A stretch of DNA of 64,000 nt from the NCBI GenBank assembly GCA_026129525.1, contig JAHCHW010000005.1, positions 276,538-340,537 of the forward strand, written 5' to 3'. The DNA is from Chitinophagales bacterium. Lineage in GTDB: Bacteria > Bacteroidota > Bacteroidia > Chitinophagales > LD1. How positions within the stretch are numbered: the first letter of the stretch is position 1; every line of letters begins with the position of its first letter. The notes beneath the pieces were generated by a model. That model did not search any database and was not told the origin of the DNA. It saw only the letters and a list, made by a program, of their open reading frames with translations. The translations under genes and the position numbers were made by a program. Of the stretch, positions 1 to 9,365 are shown one piece after another.

Positions 1-1
1 A

Positions 2-3000
2 AAACCGATAGAAAAACAGGTAAAGAGTTTGAACGGGGTAAAGAAAATTACCAGCAACTCGCTTTCCGATGTTTCCATTATTACCGTTGAATTTTCGACC
101 GATTTAAAACCTGCCGACTGTAAACAAAAGGTAACCGATGCTGTAGCAAAGGGTAAAAAAGATTTGCCCAACGATTTAAAAGACGACCCGCAAATACAGG
201 AATTCGACATTAACGAACTGCCCATAATGAACATAAACCTTGCGGGCGATTTGCCGCTCGACCAAATAAAAGGTTATGGCGAAGACCTGAAAGACCGCAT
301 TGAAAGTCTGAAAGAAATTACCCGTGTTGATATTGTGGGCGGATTAGACCGCGAAATTCAAATCAATGTTGACCTGTATAAAATGACTTCGGCAGGTATT
401 GCCTTCCGCGATATTGAAGATGCCATTACCCGCGAAAACCTGAATGTAAGCGGTGGCGAAGTTCGGGTGGACGATGTTCGCAGAAATTTGCGCGTTACCG
501 GTGAGTTTAAACACCCGAAAGAATTGGAAAACTTAGTGGTGCGTTCCTTTATAGGCACTACTGTTTTTCTGAAAGATATTGCCACCATTACCGATGGCTT
601 TAAAGACAAACAAGATTTTGCTCAGCTTGACCGCAAGAGTGTAATTACGCTAAACGTTGTAAAGCGCAGTGGCGAAAACCTCATTAACGCCACTGACCAG
701 ATTTACAACATCATTGAAGATTTTCAGGACAACAAATTTCCGCAGGGTTTAGATGTAAAAGTTACTGGCGATACCTCCGAAAAAACCCGCATTCAGTTGC
801 ACGACCTTATGAACACCGTAATTCTCGGTTTCATTTTCGTGGTGTTCATTCTTATGTTCTTTATGGGTTTTACCAACGCGTTTTTTGTGGGGCTTTCGGT
901 ACCGCTGGCAACCTTGGTGGCATTTCTGTTTATGCCAACGCTCGGAATGACCATGAACGTAATGGTGCTGTTTTCGTTGTTGCTGGCATTGGGAATTGTG
1001 GTGGACGATGCCATTGTGGTAATTGAAAATACCCACCGCATTTACCATAAGTACGATTTCGATATTAAGCAGAGCGCAAAATTTGCCGCAGGCGAAGTTT
1101 TTATACCTGTATTAACCGGAACACTAACCACGTTGGCTCCGTTTTTCCCGCTGTTGTTTTGGCCCGGCATCATCGGCAAGTTCATGAAAAACCTGCCCAT
1201 AACCCTCATCATCACCCTGGGCGCTTCATTGTTCGTAGCATTTGTAATGAACCCCGTGTTTGCAGTTTCGTTCATGAAAAAAGAAGAGCATGGCGATTCG
1301 AAACTGAAAGATTACAAGTGGGGTTTTGTTGTGTTCGGAATTTTTGCTGTTGCGGGTTATTTAATGGGCAGCACCGGTGTAGGTAATTTCTCGGTGTTCT
1401 GCATAATACTATTGTTGTTGTATCATTTCTTTTTTCATAGGGCAATTATTTGGTGGCAAACCCGGTTTTGGCCCAATGTAGGTAATGTTTATCGTAAAAT
1501 ACTTCGTGCCTTCATTCAAGGTAAACGCCCTATTGCCGTAGTGTTGGGTACTGTAGCACTGCTTATTATAAGTTGGGGGATATTCATTATCAGCAAAACA
1601 CCTTATGTGCTTTTCCCGAGTGGCGACCCGAATTTTGTTTATGTGTATTGCAAATTACCGATGGGTACCGATGCCGAAGTAACCGACTCGGTAACCAGAA
1701 TAATTGAAGAGCGGGTTTACAAAGTAATTGGCAGCAACAATCCCGATGTTACATCGGTAATTACCAATGTTGGCTTGGGCGCGGGCGACCCGCAAAATCC
1801 CGATAAGGTGGCTACTCCGAACAAGAGTAAAGTAACCGTTGCCTTTAAAAAATATGCCGACCGTAAAGTTCCGCATACCATTATTTGGTTGGATAGCGTA
1901 CAGAAAGAGTTTAAAAAATTCGGAATAGCCGGTGCTGAAATTTCGGTGGAGCCTGAACGAAACGGACCGCCTACCGGAAAGCCCATTAACATTGAAGTAA
2001 GCGGAGATGACTACCGTTTACTGGCAGAAATTTCTACCGACCTTAAACGCAAATTAGAAGACAGCGGCATTGAAGGCATTGACGAACTGAAAAGCGATTT
2101 GCAAATAAGCAAGCCGGAGATAATTGTTGATTTGGATAAAGAGAAAATGCAGCGCGAAGGAATTTCGCTGGGGCAGGTAGCGGTGGAATTGCGGACGGCT
2201 TTGTTCGGCAAAGAAGTTTCAAAATTCCGCGATGTGGACGATGATGCTCCCATTATGCTGCGCCTGCGTGCAGAAGACCGCACAAGTGTAGAGAAACTGA
2301 TGAACGTGTACATCTCGTACATGGACTTCAGTACCGGTTCATTCCGTCAGGTACCGGTTTCGGCTATTGCAAAAGTGCGCTACGGAAATACCATCAGCGT
2401 AATCAATCGCAAAAACCAAAACCGGGTGGTAACGCTTGGCAGCGATATAAGTGCCGGCTTCAATGCAAGTGAAGTGGTTCCGCAGGTGCAGGATTTTATT
2501 GCCTCCATGGAAGTGCCGGAAGGTTACGAAATAAAAATGACCGGTGAACAGGAACAACAACAGGAAACAGGCGCATTTTTAGGTGTGGCTTTTATGGGAG
2601 CTTTGGCAATGATGTTCTTTATTATGGTACTACAGTTTAACTCGGTAGTAAAACCGCTCATCATTTTTACAACCGTTATGTTTTCGTTGATAGGTGTAGC
2701 CATCGGTTTTTCGATTACGCGCATGACCATGAGTACAGTAATGACCGGTGTGGGCGTTTTTGCATTAGCGGGTATTGTTATCCGTAATGGAATACTGCTC
2801 ATTGAATTTATTGATGAACTGCGCGAACGTGGCGAGGAGGTAGAAGATGCCGTAGTGGATGGCGGTGCTACCAGAATGACTCCGGTAATACTTACTGCTT
2901 CAGCTGCTATACTCGGCTTAATTCCATTGGCAATCGGGTTGAATCTCGACTTTGCCAAACTGTTCAGCAGTTTTGAGCCGGAGTTTTATTTAGGTGGCGA

Positions 3001-3148
3001 TAACGTAATGTTTTGGGGTCCGCTTTCATGGACGATGATTTACGGTTTGATAGTGGCTACATTTCTTACGCTGTTGGTTGTGCCAACCATGTACATAATG
3101 GGCTACCGAACCCGCGAGTGGTTTAAAGCCAAGTTTGCTAAAGGCTGA
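2..3148 (+). CDS. RND efflux transporter permease (5' end outside window)
   Basis: Inner-membrane subunit of a tripartite RND pump (AcrB/HAE-like), exporting drugs or other amphiphiles with proton flux. The reading frame is open to the first base of the window, so the true start lies upstream; about 1,048 residues are present. Visible landmarks are the porter domain at the N terminus, a first block of membrane helices (nt ~810-1430) with GIVVDDAIVVIEN near nt 990-1030 (the paired Asp typical of the proton-relay helix), a second large periplasmic domain (nt ~1600-2540), and a second helix block with GIVIRNGILLIEF near nt 2775. Substrate cannot be read from sequence. The adaptor and outer-membrane factor are presumably upstream. 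Its 3' end overlaps the convergent glycosyltransferase gene by 11 bp. Confidence 0.93.
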   Translation, partial: KPIEKQVKSLNGVKKITSNSLSDVSIITVEFSTDLKPADCKQKVTDAVAKGKKDLPNDLKDDPQIQEFDINELPIMNINLAGDLPLDQIKGYGEDLKDRIESLKEITRVDIVGGLDREIQINVDLYKMTSAGIAFRDIEDAITRENLNVSGGEVRVDDVRRNLRVTGEFKHPKELENLVVRSFIGTTVFLKDIATITDGFKDKQDFAQLDRKSVITLNVVKRSGENLINATDQIYNIIEDFQDNKFPQGLDVKVTGDTSEKTRIQLHDLMNTVILGFIFVVFILMFFMGFTNAFFVGLSVPLATLVAFLFMPTLGMTMNVMVLFSLLLALGIVVDDAIVVIENTHRIYHKYDFDIKQSAKFAAGEVFIPVLTGTLTTLAPFFPLLFWPGIIGKFMKNLPITLIITLGASLFVAFVMNPVFAVSFMKKEEHGDSKLKDYKWGFVVFGIFAVAGYLMGSTGVGNFSVFCIILLLLYHFFFHRAIIWWQTRFWPNVGNVYRKILRAFIQGKRPIAVVLGTVALLIISWGIFIISKTPYVLFPSGDPNFVYVYCKLPMGTDAEVTDSVTRIIEERVYKVIGSNNPDVTSVITNVGLGAGDPQNPDKVATPNKSKVTVAFKKYADRKVPHTIIWLDSVQKEFKKFGIAGAEISVEPERNGPPTGKPINIEVSGDDYRLLAEISTDLKRKLEDSGIEGIDELKSDLQISKPEIIVDLDKEKMQREGISLGQVAVELRTALFGKEVSKFRDVDDDAPIMLRLRAEDRTSVEKLMNVYISYMDFSTGSFRQVPVSAIAKVRYGNTISVINRKNQNRVVTLGSDISAGFNASEVVPQVQDFIASMEVPEGYEIKMTGEQEQQQETGAFLGVAFMGALAMMFFIMVLQFNSVVKPLIIFTTVMFSLIGVAIGFSITRMTMSTVMTGVGVFALAGIVIRNGILLIEFIDELRERGEEVEDAVVDGGATRMTPVILTASAAILGLIPLAIGLNLDFAKLFSSFEPEFYLGGDNVMFWGPLSWTMIYGLIVATFLTLLVVPTMYIMGYRTREWFKAKFAKG

Positions 3149-4400
3149 GAATTTCGCTTACAAAAGCCATGTAGTTTTTTTCGGCATTGTATTTTTCATT
3201 CCATGTGTTAAAGGCGTTTTGGCGGTAGGCGTTTCTTTCTTCGTCCGATAAGTACATGAATTTTTGTAACGCAACAGCTAATTCTTCGGGCGAAGGATTA
3301 GGCGAAAGCAGCAAACCGTTGTGTTCGTGCTCAACAATTTCGGCAACACCCCCAACATTGGTGGCAATTACCGGAATACTGTACGACATGGCTTCCATCA
3401 TAGATACCGGCAATCCCTCTGTTTCACTTGTGTTTACAAGAACATCCACCGAATTTTCTTTGTAAAATTTCAGCACATCGGCATTTGCTGTTTGCCCCAT
3501 AAACTGAAATTGAACATTCGCTTTAGGTGAAAGTTTTTCCCTTGCCAGCGCTGAAATTTGTTCTTCAAGATTGCCGCTGCCAAAGTGAAACCACCGGATG
3601 TTTTCTTCTTTAAGTAATGCGATTGCCTCTATTAAAAGATTAATTCGTTTCAACGGAATAATGTTTGAGCAGCTAACGATGGTAAATCCGTTTTTGCTGC
3701 TGCTGCTTTTGGAAGTTGTTACATTGAAAGTTCCCAAACGAGCCAACTTAATTTTGTTCGAAAGCCGGTTGGCGGTAATCTCGTTCAAATACTTCTGTCC
3801 GTTTGCCGAAATACAAAAACAGGCATTCGCATTTTTAAAAATAAAATTGCGAAACGGCAGGTAAGGCGGATTGTGCCGTTCAAAATACACATCCCAGCCG
3901 TGTGCCCGGCAAAAGGATTTTACCCTCGGGTTTAACATGCTAAAATGAGCAGCGCCTATAGCGTTGTTGTTCATCCAATAGGAGTAAACAAAAATGCTGT
4001 TGTTGGTAAGGTTTTCGTCTCTTACAATTTTTTTGAGCAACAAACTTGTTTGAATGGTTTTTGCAAAGGCTTCAAACATTGTTTTTAAAACGGCAATGCT
4101 GAATTTTACAGAAGGAGCAGATTTTATAAAAGCAAGTTCCCGCCAAAAGTCGGGCGAAAGAAAACAAAGAACAGAATAGAACTTAAACTTAGTGCCGGGT
4201 TCGTAGGGGTAACGCATTACCTTTACATGGTCGGGAACTTGTCGGGTTATTTCATCGGTAAGATTACCGGTTACAATAATTATCTTTTCGAAACTCGACA
4301 ACAGAAACGGAAACTCATTTTCAATAAAAGTTTCTCCGGCTCCGCAGGGAAAAGTGGAAGTAAAAAAGATAAGCGCCCTACCGTTTGCCGACTTCTCCAT
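3138..4400 (-). CDS. Glycosyltransferase family 4 (GT-B fold)
   Basis: Likely transfers a sugar from a nucleotide-sugar donor during surface glycan assembly; cytoplasmic or membrane-associated. 420 residues, normal for GT4. The C-terminal donor domain shows SNIIPLKRINLLIEA (start of the donor domain) and SETEGLPVSMMEAMS, the E-x7-E motif of GT4 retaining enzymes, followed by IPVIATNVGGVAEIV. The N terminus has the FPCGAGETFIENE stretch seen in GT4 acceptor domains. It is transcribed opposite to the rest of the glycan locus, diverging from the next glycosyltransferase with only 21 bp between the two starts, so the promoters must lie within the neighbouring coding ends. Acceptor and sugar are unknown. 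Confidence 0.88.
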   Translation of the reverse strand: MEKSANGRALIFFTSTFPCGAGETFIENEFPFLLSSFEKIIIVTGNLTDEITRQVPDHVKVMRYPYEPGTKFKFYSVLCFLSPDFWRELAFIKSAPSVKFSIAVLKTMFEAFAKTIQTSLLLKKIVRDENLTNNSIFVYSYWMNNNAIGAAHFSMLNPRVKSFCRAHGWDVYFERHNPPYLPFRNFIFKNANACFCISANGQKYLNEITANRLSNKIKLARLGTFNVTTSKSSSSKNGFTIVSCSNIIPLKRINLLIEAIALLKEENIRWFHFGSGNLEEQISALAREKLSPKANVQFQFMGQTANADVLKFYKENSVDVLVNTSETEGLPVSMMEAMSYSIPVIATNVGGVAEIVEHEHNGLLLSPNPSPEELAVALQKFMYLSDEERNAYRQNAFNTWNEKYNAEKNYMAFVSEILSL

Positions 4401-4421
4401 TATTTTCGCGGCTAAATATCA

Positions 4422-5720
4422 TTGTTTTTGAAGAAAGCGCTGATTTTGGCTTATGATTTTCCGCCCCTAATTTCAATCGGTGCACAACGACCTTACAGCT
4501 GGTATAAGTATCTCCCCGATGAAGGATTAAAAATTACTGTAGTTACCCGGCATTGGGAAGCAGCCATCAATTCATCTGAAGATTACATAAAGCCCACCGC
4601 AAGCAATGTGGTTTGTGAAGAAAACCGGGGAAGAAAAATTATTCGCGTTCCGTACTACCCCAACCTGCGCGACAGACTTTTACTGAAGTATGGTGCGGAA
4701 AAATTGGTTTGGCTCAGAAAAATCTTGTCGCTTTTTTATTCCGTTTTTGAACACCTGTTGTTTCTATTCGATGCCAAAAGCAATATTTATTTTGAGGCGG
4801 AAAAAGAGTTAGGCTCTTCAAAGTACGACCTCATTATTGCAACCGGAGAGCCGTTCGTACTGTTCCGATATGGAAGTTTGCTGGCGGAGAAATTCAACCT
4901 GCCGTGGGTAGCAGACTACCGCGATGGATGGACAACGAATCAGGGAAATTATCGGTTGAATATGCTTCAGAAAATTCAACTGGCTTTCTTTAAAACAAGA
5001 GAACGAAAGTATATTTCAACTGCTTTGGTTGTTACCACCGCCTCGCCTGATTACGCCAAATCGTTGGCGGAAAATTTTGTAAACAAGAATATTGAAGTAA
5101 TCTACAACGGGTTTGACGAAACTGTTTTTGAGAAAGCCGCAGAAAAAACGTTCGACAAAAATGTGTTTTACATAACCTATGCAGGTACTATTTATGAGCA
5201 CCAAAATTTAGAAATGTTTTTGGAAGGCGTTGAAAGGTTTGTTGCACACTATTCAATACCGCATAGCTCGTTTCAAGTAAGATTCTTTGGTATCGATGGT
5301 CAAGCTGTTGCCAAAAAGCGAATTCAAAAATTTGAATCGCTGAAACCCTACATTTCGTTTCATCCAAGAATAGCTTACGCAGAAATTCCAACCTTATTGA
5401 GGCAATCACATATACTTCTGTTACTGTCATCGCCCGGTGCCGATTGGCTGAATGCTAAAATCTTCGATTATCTTGCCGCTGAACGCTGTATATTGTTAGT
5501 GCAAAACGATAAAGGTATTCTGGAAAAAATGATAAAAGATAACACTGCCGGATACGCAGCCGATTCGGTTGACGATGTAAAAAACATACTTAACACACAG
5601 TTTGAAAACTTCAAATCAGGAAAGAATTTTTCAGGTAGTGCTGCTAATACCTATCGGATGTTTTCGCGTAAAGCACAGGCCGTTCGTTTTGCTGAATTGA
5701 TTAAATCAACCATTAAATGA
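4422..5720 (+). CDS. Glycosyltransferase (GT4-like, GT-B fold)
   Basis: Putative glycosyltransferase of 432 residues and first gene of the rightward glycan operon. The N terminus LILAYDFPPLISIGAQRP is the usual opening of GT4 enzymes acting on polysaccharides, and the middle carries WVADYRDGWTTNQ, a conserved acceptor-domain block. The C-terminal domain is recognisable (AKIFDYLAAERCILLV) although the classical E-x7-E motif is weak. The start is not an ATG: an in-frame stop lies at 4413-4415, and the first candidates are TTG codons at 4422 or 4428, so initiation is uncertain by two residues. The stop overlaps the next start by 4 bp (ATGA), implying translational coupling to the WlbA-like gene. 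Confidence 0.85.
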   Translation: MFLKKALILAYDFPPLISIGAQRPYSWYKYLPDEGLKITVVTRHWEAAINSSEDYIKPTASNVVCEENRGRKIIRVPYYPNLRDRLLLKYGAEKLVWLRKILSLFYSVFEHLLFLFDAKSNIYFEAEKELGSSKYDLIIATGEPFVLFRYGSLLAEKFNLPWVADYRDGWTTNQGNYRLNMLQKIQLAFFKTRERKYISTALVVTTASPDYAKSLAENFVNKNIEVIYNGFDETVFEKAAEKTFDKNVFYITYAGTIYEHQNLEMFLEGVERFVAHYSIPHSSFQVRFFGIDGQAVAKKRIQKFESLKPYISFHPRIAYAEIPTLLRQSHILLLLSSPGADWLNAKIFDYLAAERCILLVQNDKGILEKMIKDNTAGYAADSVDDVKNILNTQFENFKSGKNFSGSAANTYRMFSRKAQAVRFAELIKSTIK

Positions 5721-6682
5721 AAAATTTTGCGCTCATAGGCTCTGCAGGATACATTGCTCCCAGACATTTAAAAGCCATGAAAGAAACAGGCAACCGCTTA
5801 GTTGCCGCGTATGACCCTTTCGACAGTGTCGGAATTTTAGATTCTTATTTTCCCGACACTGCATTTTTTGTTGAGTTTGAGCGGTTTGACAGACACGTTG
5901 CAAAGCTTGCCCGAAAAGGCGAAAACATAGATTATGTATCTATTTGCTCGCCCAATTACTTGCACGATTCGCACATTCGTTTCGGACTGCGTATAGGTGC
6001 CGATGTTATTTGCGAAAAACCGTTAGTGCTTAACCCGCGCAATGCCGAAGCACTGCTGGAAGTAGAAGCCGATACGTGCAAAAAAGTTAACACCATTTTG
6101 CAGTTGCGTTTGCATGAAAGTATTCTGCGCCTGAAAGAAAAAATTGATGCCAATCCTGATAAAATTTACGATTTTGATTTAACCTACATTACCTCCCGCG
6201 GAAACTGGTACTACACAAGCTGGAAAGGCGATGTAACCAAAAGCGGTGGCATTGCCACCAACATCGGCATTCATTTTTTCGATATGCTATGCTTTCTGTT
6301 TGGCGATGTGAAACAAAACACTGTTCATATTCACACGCACGACCGCGCTGCCGGTTATCTCGAATTCAGCAAAGCAAGGGTGCGCTGGTTTTTAAGTATT
6401 AGTGCCGATACGCTTCCCGAGAAAGCCAAAGCCAAAAACATGCGAACGTACCGCAGTATGACATTGGAGGGAGAAGAAATTGAGTTCAGTGATGGCTTTA
6501 CCGATTTGCATACCAAAAGCTACGAGCAGGTTTTGCTTGGAAAAGGTTTTACTATTGAGCAGGCAATGCCAAGTATTCGGATAGCGCATCACATCCGCCA
6601 TGCAACACCCGAAGGATTAAAAGGAGAATATCACCCCTTCTGCAAACTACCGGTTGGATCGCATCCGTTTTTTAAAGATTAA
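5717..6682 (+). CDS. wlbA: Gfo/Idh/MocA oxidoreductase, WlbA/WbpB type (UDP-GlcNAcA 3-dehydrogenase)
   Basis: Expected to oxidise the 3-hydroxyl of UDP-N-acetylglucosaminuronic acid with NAD+, the entry step to 2,3-diamino-2,3-dideoxy glucuronic acid sugars. 321 residues. The N-terminal FALIGSAGYIAPRHLKAM, then DSYFPD and FERFDRH, are very close to WlbA/WbpB proteins as I recall them; CEKPLVLNP is the family's catalytic-lysine motif (EKP), and GGIATNIGIHFFDML is the conserved histidine-containing helix of this subgroup. It overlaps the preceding glycosyltransferase by 4 bp and is followed 14 bp later by the amidotransferase gene, a pairing that fits an amidated uronic acid product. The usual partners, a PLP aminotransferase (WbpE/WlbC) and N-acetyltransferase (WbpD/WlbB), are not in this window. 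Confidence 0.87.
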   Translation: MKNFALIGSAGYIAPRHLKAMKETGNRLVAAYDPFDSVGILDSYFPDTAFFVEFERFDRHVAKLARKGENIDYVSICSPNYLHDSHIRFGLRIGADVICEKPLVLNPRNAEALLEVEADTCKKVNTILQLRLHESILRLKEKIDANPDKIYDFDLTYITSRGNWYYTSWKGDVTKSGGIATNIGIHFFDMLCFLFGDVKQNTVHIHTHDRAAGYLEFSKARVRWFLSISADTLPEKAKAKNMRTYRSMTLEGEEIEFSDGFTDLHTKSYEQVLLGKGFTIEQAMPSIRIAHHIRHATPEGLKGEYHPFCKLPVGSHPFFKD

Positions 6683-6696
6683 CGCATTTACACTTT

Positions 6697-8553
6697 ATGT
6701 GCGGCATAGCCGGATACTTCAGTAAACAACAAGCCGTAAAACCCGATGAGCTTCGATTAATGACGAAATGCATTGCCCATCGCGGACCCGATGCTGACGG
6801 TTTTTATTTTAATGAAACAAACACCGTTGGTTTAGGGCACAGGCGCCTAAGTATTATTGACCTGAGCGAATCGGCAAACCAGCCCATGATTTCGCAGAAC
6901 GGCAGATATGTAATTGTGTTTAACGGAGAGGTTTACAACTTCCGCGATATAGCAAAGCAGTTAAACATTCATGCGCGCACGAGTTCCGATACCGAGATAA
7001 TTTTGGAAGCATTTGCTCAAATGGGGCCAGGTTGTGTGCATCTGTTCAACGGCATGTTTGCCATTGCCATTTACGATAATGTGGAAGATGCACTTTACCT
7101 GATGCGCGACAGGCTGGGCGTAAAGCCGCTGTATTATTCGGTTACTAATGAAACATTGGTGTTTGCTTCGGAGATAAAAGCATTGCTAAAATGTAAAAGC
7201 ATTGCCCAAGGGGCAACCATCAACAAAAATGCCGCTTACACTTTTTTGTATGCCGGATACATTCCCGAACCATGTACTATCTATAACAACATACAAAAAT
7301 TCCCTGCGGGCAGTTATGGTGTATTTAACAACGGGAGCTTTCAAATTACTTCCTATTGGAAACCCCACGAAAAAATATCCGCAACCGTAACAGAAGATTT
7401 TGCTTCGGCAAAAAATCGCTTAAAAGAACTTTTGGAATCATCGGTTCAGTACCGAATGATTAGCGATGTTCCCTTCGGCACATTTCTGAGCGGAGGCATT
7501 GACTCAAGCATTATTACCGCCATTGCTCAAAAAATTTCCGATAAGCCGGTTAATACTTTTTCCATCGGTTTTAAAGAGTCGAAATACAACGAAAGCGAAT
7601 ACGCCAAAAATGTATCGCAGTATTTAGGAACAAAACATCACGAGTTTATAGTTACCGAGCAAGATGCTTTGGAAATGGTTGACCAAATGCTGAATGCCTA
7701 CGATGAACCATTTGCCGATTCTTCTGCTTTGCCAACCATGCTGGTTTCGAAACTTGCGCGCCAGCATGTAACTATGACTTTAAGCGGTGACGGTGGCGAT
7801 GAACTGTTTATGGGTTATGGGTTTTACAACTGGGCGCAACGCTTGCACCATCCTTTATGGCGATTGTTGCGAAAACCCGTTTCCGCTTCGCTTTCACTAA
7901 TGGGCAATCGTTACAAACGGGCAGGTACGGTTTTCAATTACAAATCGGAAGAGCGAATTAAAAGCCACATTTTTTCGCAAGAACAATACTTTTTCAGCGA
8001 AGAAGAACTAAACAACATGCTGTTGCCGGAATTTTTAGGTGAGCCACAGTTTGAAGAATCGGTATCCGGTCTAAAACGCGAACTTTCACCTGTTGAGCAA
8101 CAGGCGCTTTTTGATATTCGATACTACCTTAAAGATGATTTGCTGGTGAAAGTTGATATTGCCAGTATGCAGTTCTCCTTGGAAACGCGCACACCGTTTC
8201 TCGATTATCGCGTAGTTGAATTTGCTCTAAACGTTTCGGAAAAACTGAAACGAAACAAAGACACCTCAAAATATTTACTGAAAGAAGCGCTGTATGATTA
8301 TGTTCCGAGAGAGTATTTTGAGCGCCCCAAATGGGGCTTCGCCATTCCGCTAAACCAATGGCTAAAAAATGAACTCGCGTACCTCATCCGCGACTACCTG
8401 AATGAAGAAGTGGTTACAAAATGCGGTATAGTAAAATATGCATCAGTAAAGCAATTGATAAGCCGATTTAATAAAGGGGAAGATTATCTGTATAATCGTT
8501 TGTGGGTGCTGATTTTGATGCACCGGTGGTTAGTTAAGAATACTGTGTTGTAA
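6697..8553 (+). CDS. asnB: Glutamine-dependent amidotransferase / asparagine synthase B family
   Basis: Class II glutamine amidotransferase fused to an ATP-dependent synthetase. The protein begins MCGIAGYF, so Cys2 is the glutaminase nucleophile after Met removal; HRGPDADG and the RLSIIDLS block follow. The synthetase half has the pyrophosphate-binding loop SGGIDSS near residue 265 and LSGDGGDELFMGY near residue 365. Length (618) is that of AsnB-type enzymes in polysaccharide loci rather than the 554-residue E. coli AsnB. In such loci the enzyme often amidates a sugar uronic acid (as WbpS in Pseudomonas), which suits the WlbA neighbour immediately upstream. Free asparagine synthesis remains possible. 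It is separated from the sulfotransferase gene by a single base. Confidence 0.9.
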   Translation: MCGIAGYFSKQQAVKPDELRLMTKCIAHRGPDADGFYFNETNTVGLGHRRLSIIDLSESANQPMISQNGRYVIVFNGEVYNFRDIAKQLNIHARTSSDTEIILEAFAQMGPGCVHLFNGMFAIAIYDNVEDALYLMRDRLGVKPLYYSVTNETLVFASEIKALLKCKSIAQGATINKNAAYTFLYAGYIPEPCTIYNNIQKFPAGSYGVFNNGSFQITSYWKPHEKISATVTEDFASAKNRLKELLESSVQYRMISDVPFGTFLSGGIDSSIITAIAQKISDKPVNTFSIGFKESKYNESEYAKNVSQYLGTKHHEFIVTEQDALEMVDQMLNAYDEPFADSSALPTMLVSKLARQHVTMTLSGDGGDELFMGYGFYNWAQRLHHPLWRLLRKPVSASLSLMGNRYKRAGTVFNYKSEERIKSHIFSQEQYFFSEEELNNMLLPEFLGEPQFEESVSGLKRELSPVEQQALFDIRYYLKDDLLVKVDIASMQFSLETRTPFLDYRVVEFALNVSEKLKRNKDTSKYLLKEALYDYVPREYFERPKWGFAIPLNQWLKNELAYLIRDYLNEEVVTKCGIVKYASVKQLISRFNKGEDYLYNRLWVLILMHRWLVKNTVL

Positions 8554-8554
8554 A

Positions 8555-9361
8555 ATGAATTGGGATTACCTTTTTAGAAAATACACGAGTTCGCTTCGCA
8601 GCCTTCCCGATTTTCTGATAGTTGGGGCGCAAAAAGCCGGCACCACTTCGCTGCTGTATTATTTATCGCAACATCCCGATGTTTACGTTTCACCAAGAAA
8701 AGAGATAAACTATTTCAATCTTGAAGTACATCGTCCGTTAAGTGAATACCGGCATTATTTTCCTCTAAAAATTCAACGGCTGTTCCACAAAAATCTGAAA
8801 GCCGGTGAGGCAACTCCCGATTATATGATTTACAGCCAAGTGCCCGAGGCAATTGCTAAGGTACTGCCCGATGTGAAAATCATTATGCTGCTTCGCAACC
8901 CTGCCGACCGTGTTTTCTCTCACTATGGGCACAACCTTATGATGAAGCGCGAATGGCTAAGCTTGGAAGATGCGTTGAAATATGAAGATGTGCGCACAGG
9001 CAAAGACTACATTGATATTTACAAGTGTAAGAAAGATGCCATTAAGAATTATTCCAACTACAACTACAAAGCAAGGGGGCTTTACTACGAACAAGTGGAA
9101 TGGTTTCTTCAACACATTGATAAAAGCAACTTACTGATATTGCAAAGCGAAGAATTTTTTAAAAACACGTTGCCATCAGTAAATGAAACCTTGCGTTTTC
9201 TGGGTTTGACAGCGGTTAAGTCTTTGAATGCAGAGCCGCAGAATCAGCAACAAGCGAAAGTGGAAAAGAATGAAAGTATCCGCAACGAGTTGATAAGGTT
9301 TTATGAGCCATACAACGAAAAACTTTTTGCTTTGATTGCGAAACGATTTGACTGGAAATAA
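8555..9361 (+). CDS. PAPS-dependent sulfotransferase (heparan-sulfate sulfotransferase-like)
   Basis: Predicted to move a sulfo group from PAPS to a hydroxyl or amine of a carbohydrate. 268 residues. The 5'-phosphosulfate loop DFLIVGAQKAGTTSLLYYL sits at residues ~19-37, and the 3'-phosphate motif MLLRNPADRVFSHY at ~112-125; both are standard for this superfamily. KEINYFN after the first strand is also typical of the heparan sulfotransferase branch. It lies inside the glycan operon, one base after asnB and 4 bp before a family 2 glycosyltransferase, so the substrate is probably the polymer or oligosaccharide made here. No PAPS-synthesis gene is in the window. Confidence 0.88.
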   Translation: MNWDYLFRKYTSSLRSLPDFLIVGAQKAGTTSLLYYLSQHPDVYVSPRKEINYFNLEVHRPLSEYRHYFPLKIQRLFHKNLKAGEATPDYMIYSQVPEAIAKVLPDVKIIMLLRNPADRVFSHYGHNLMMKREWLSLEDALKYEDVRTGKDYIDIYKCKKDAIKNYSNYNYKARGLYYEQVEWFLQHIDKSNLLILQSEEFFKNTLPSVNETLRFLGLTAVKSLNAEPQNQQQAKVEKNESIRNELIRFYEPYNEKLFALIAKRFDWK

Positions 9362-9365
9362 TTTT

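Noticed and set aside
2524..2958. Minus-strand 144-codon frame inside the RND gene
   Set aside because: It lies fully within a well-conserved transporter gene and shows no recognisable protein features.
9336..9365. TTG at 9336 as the GT2 start
   Set aside because: It lies inside the sulfotransferase gene; the ATG at 9366 starts right at the conserved fold.
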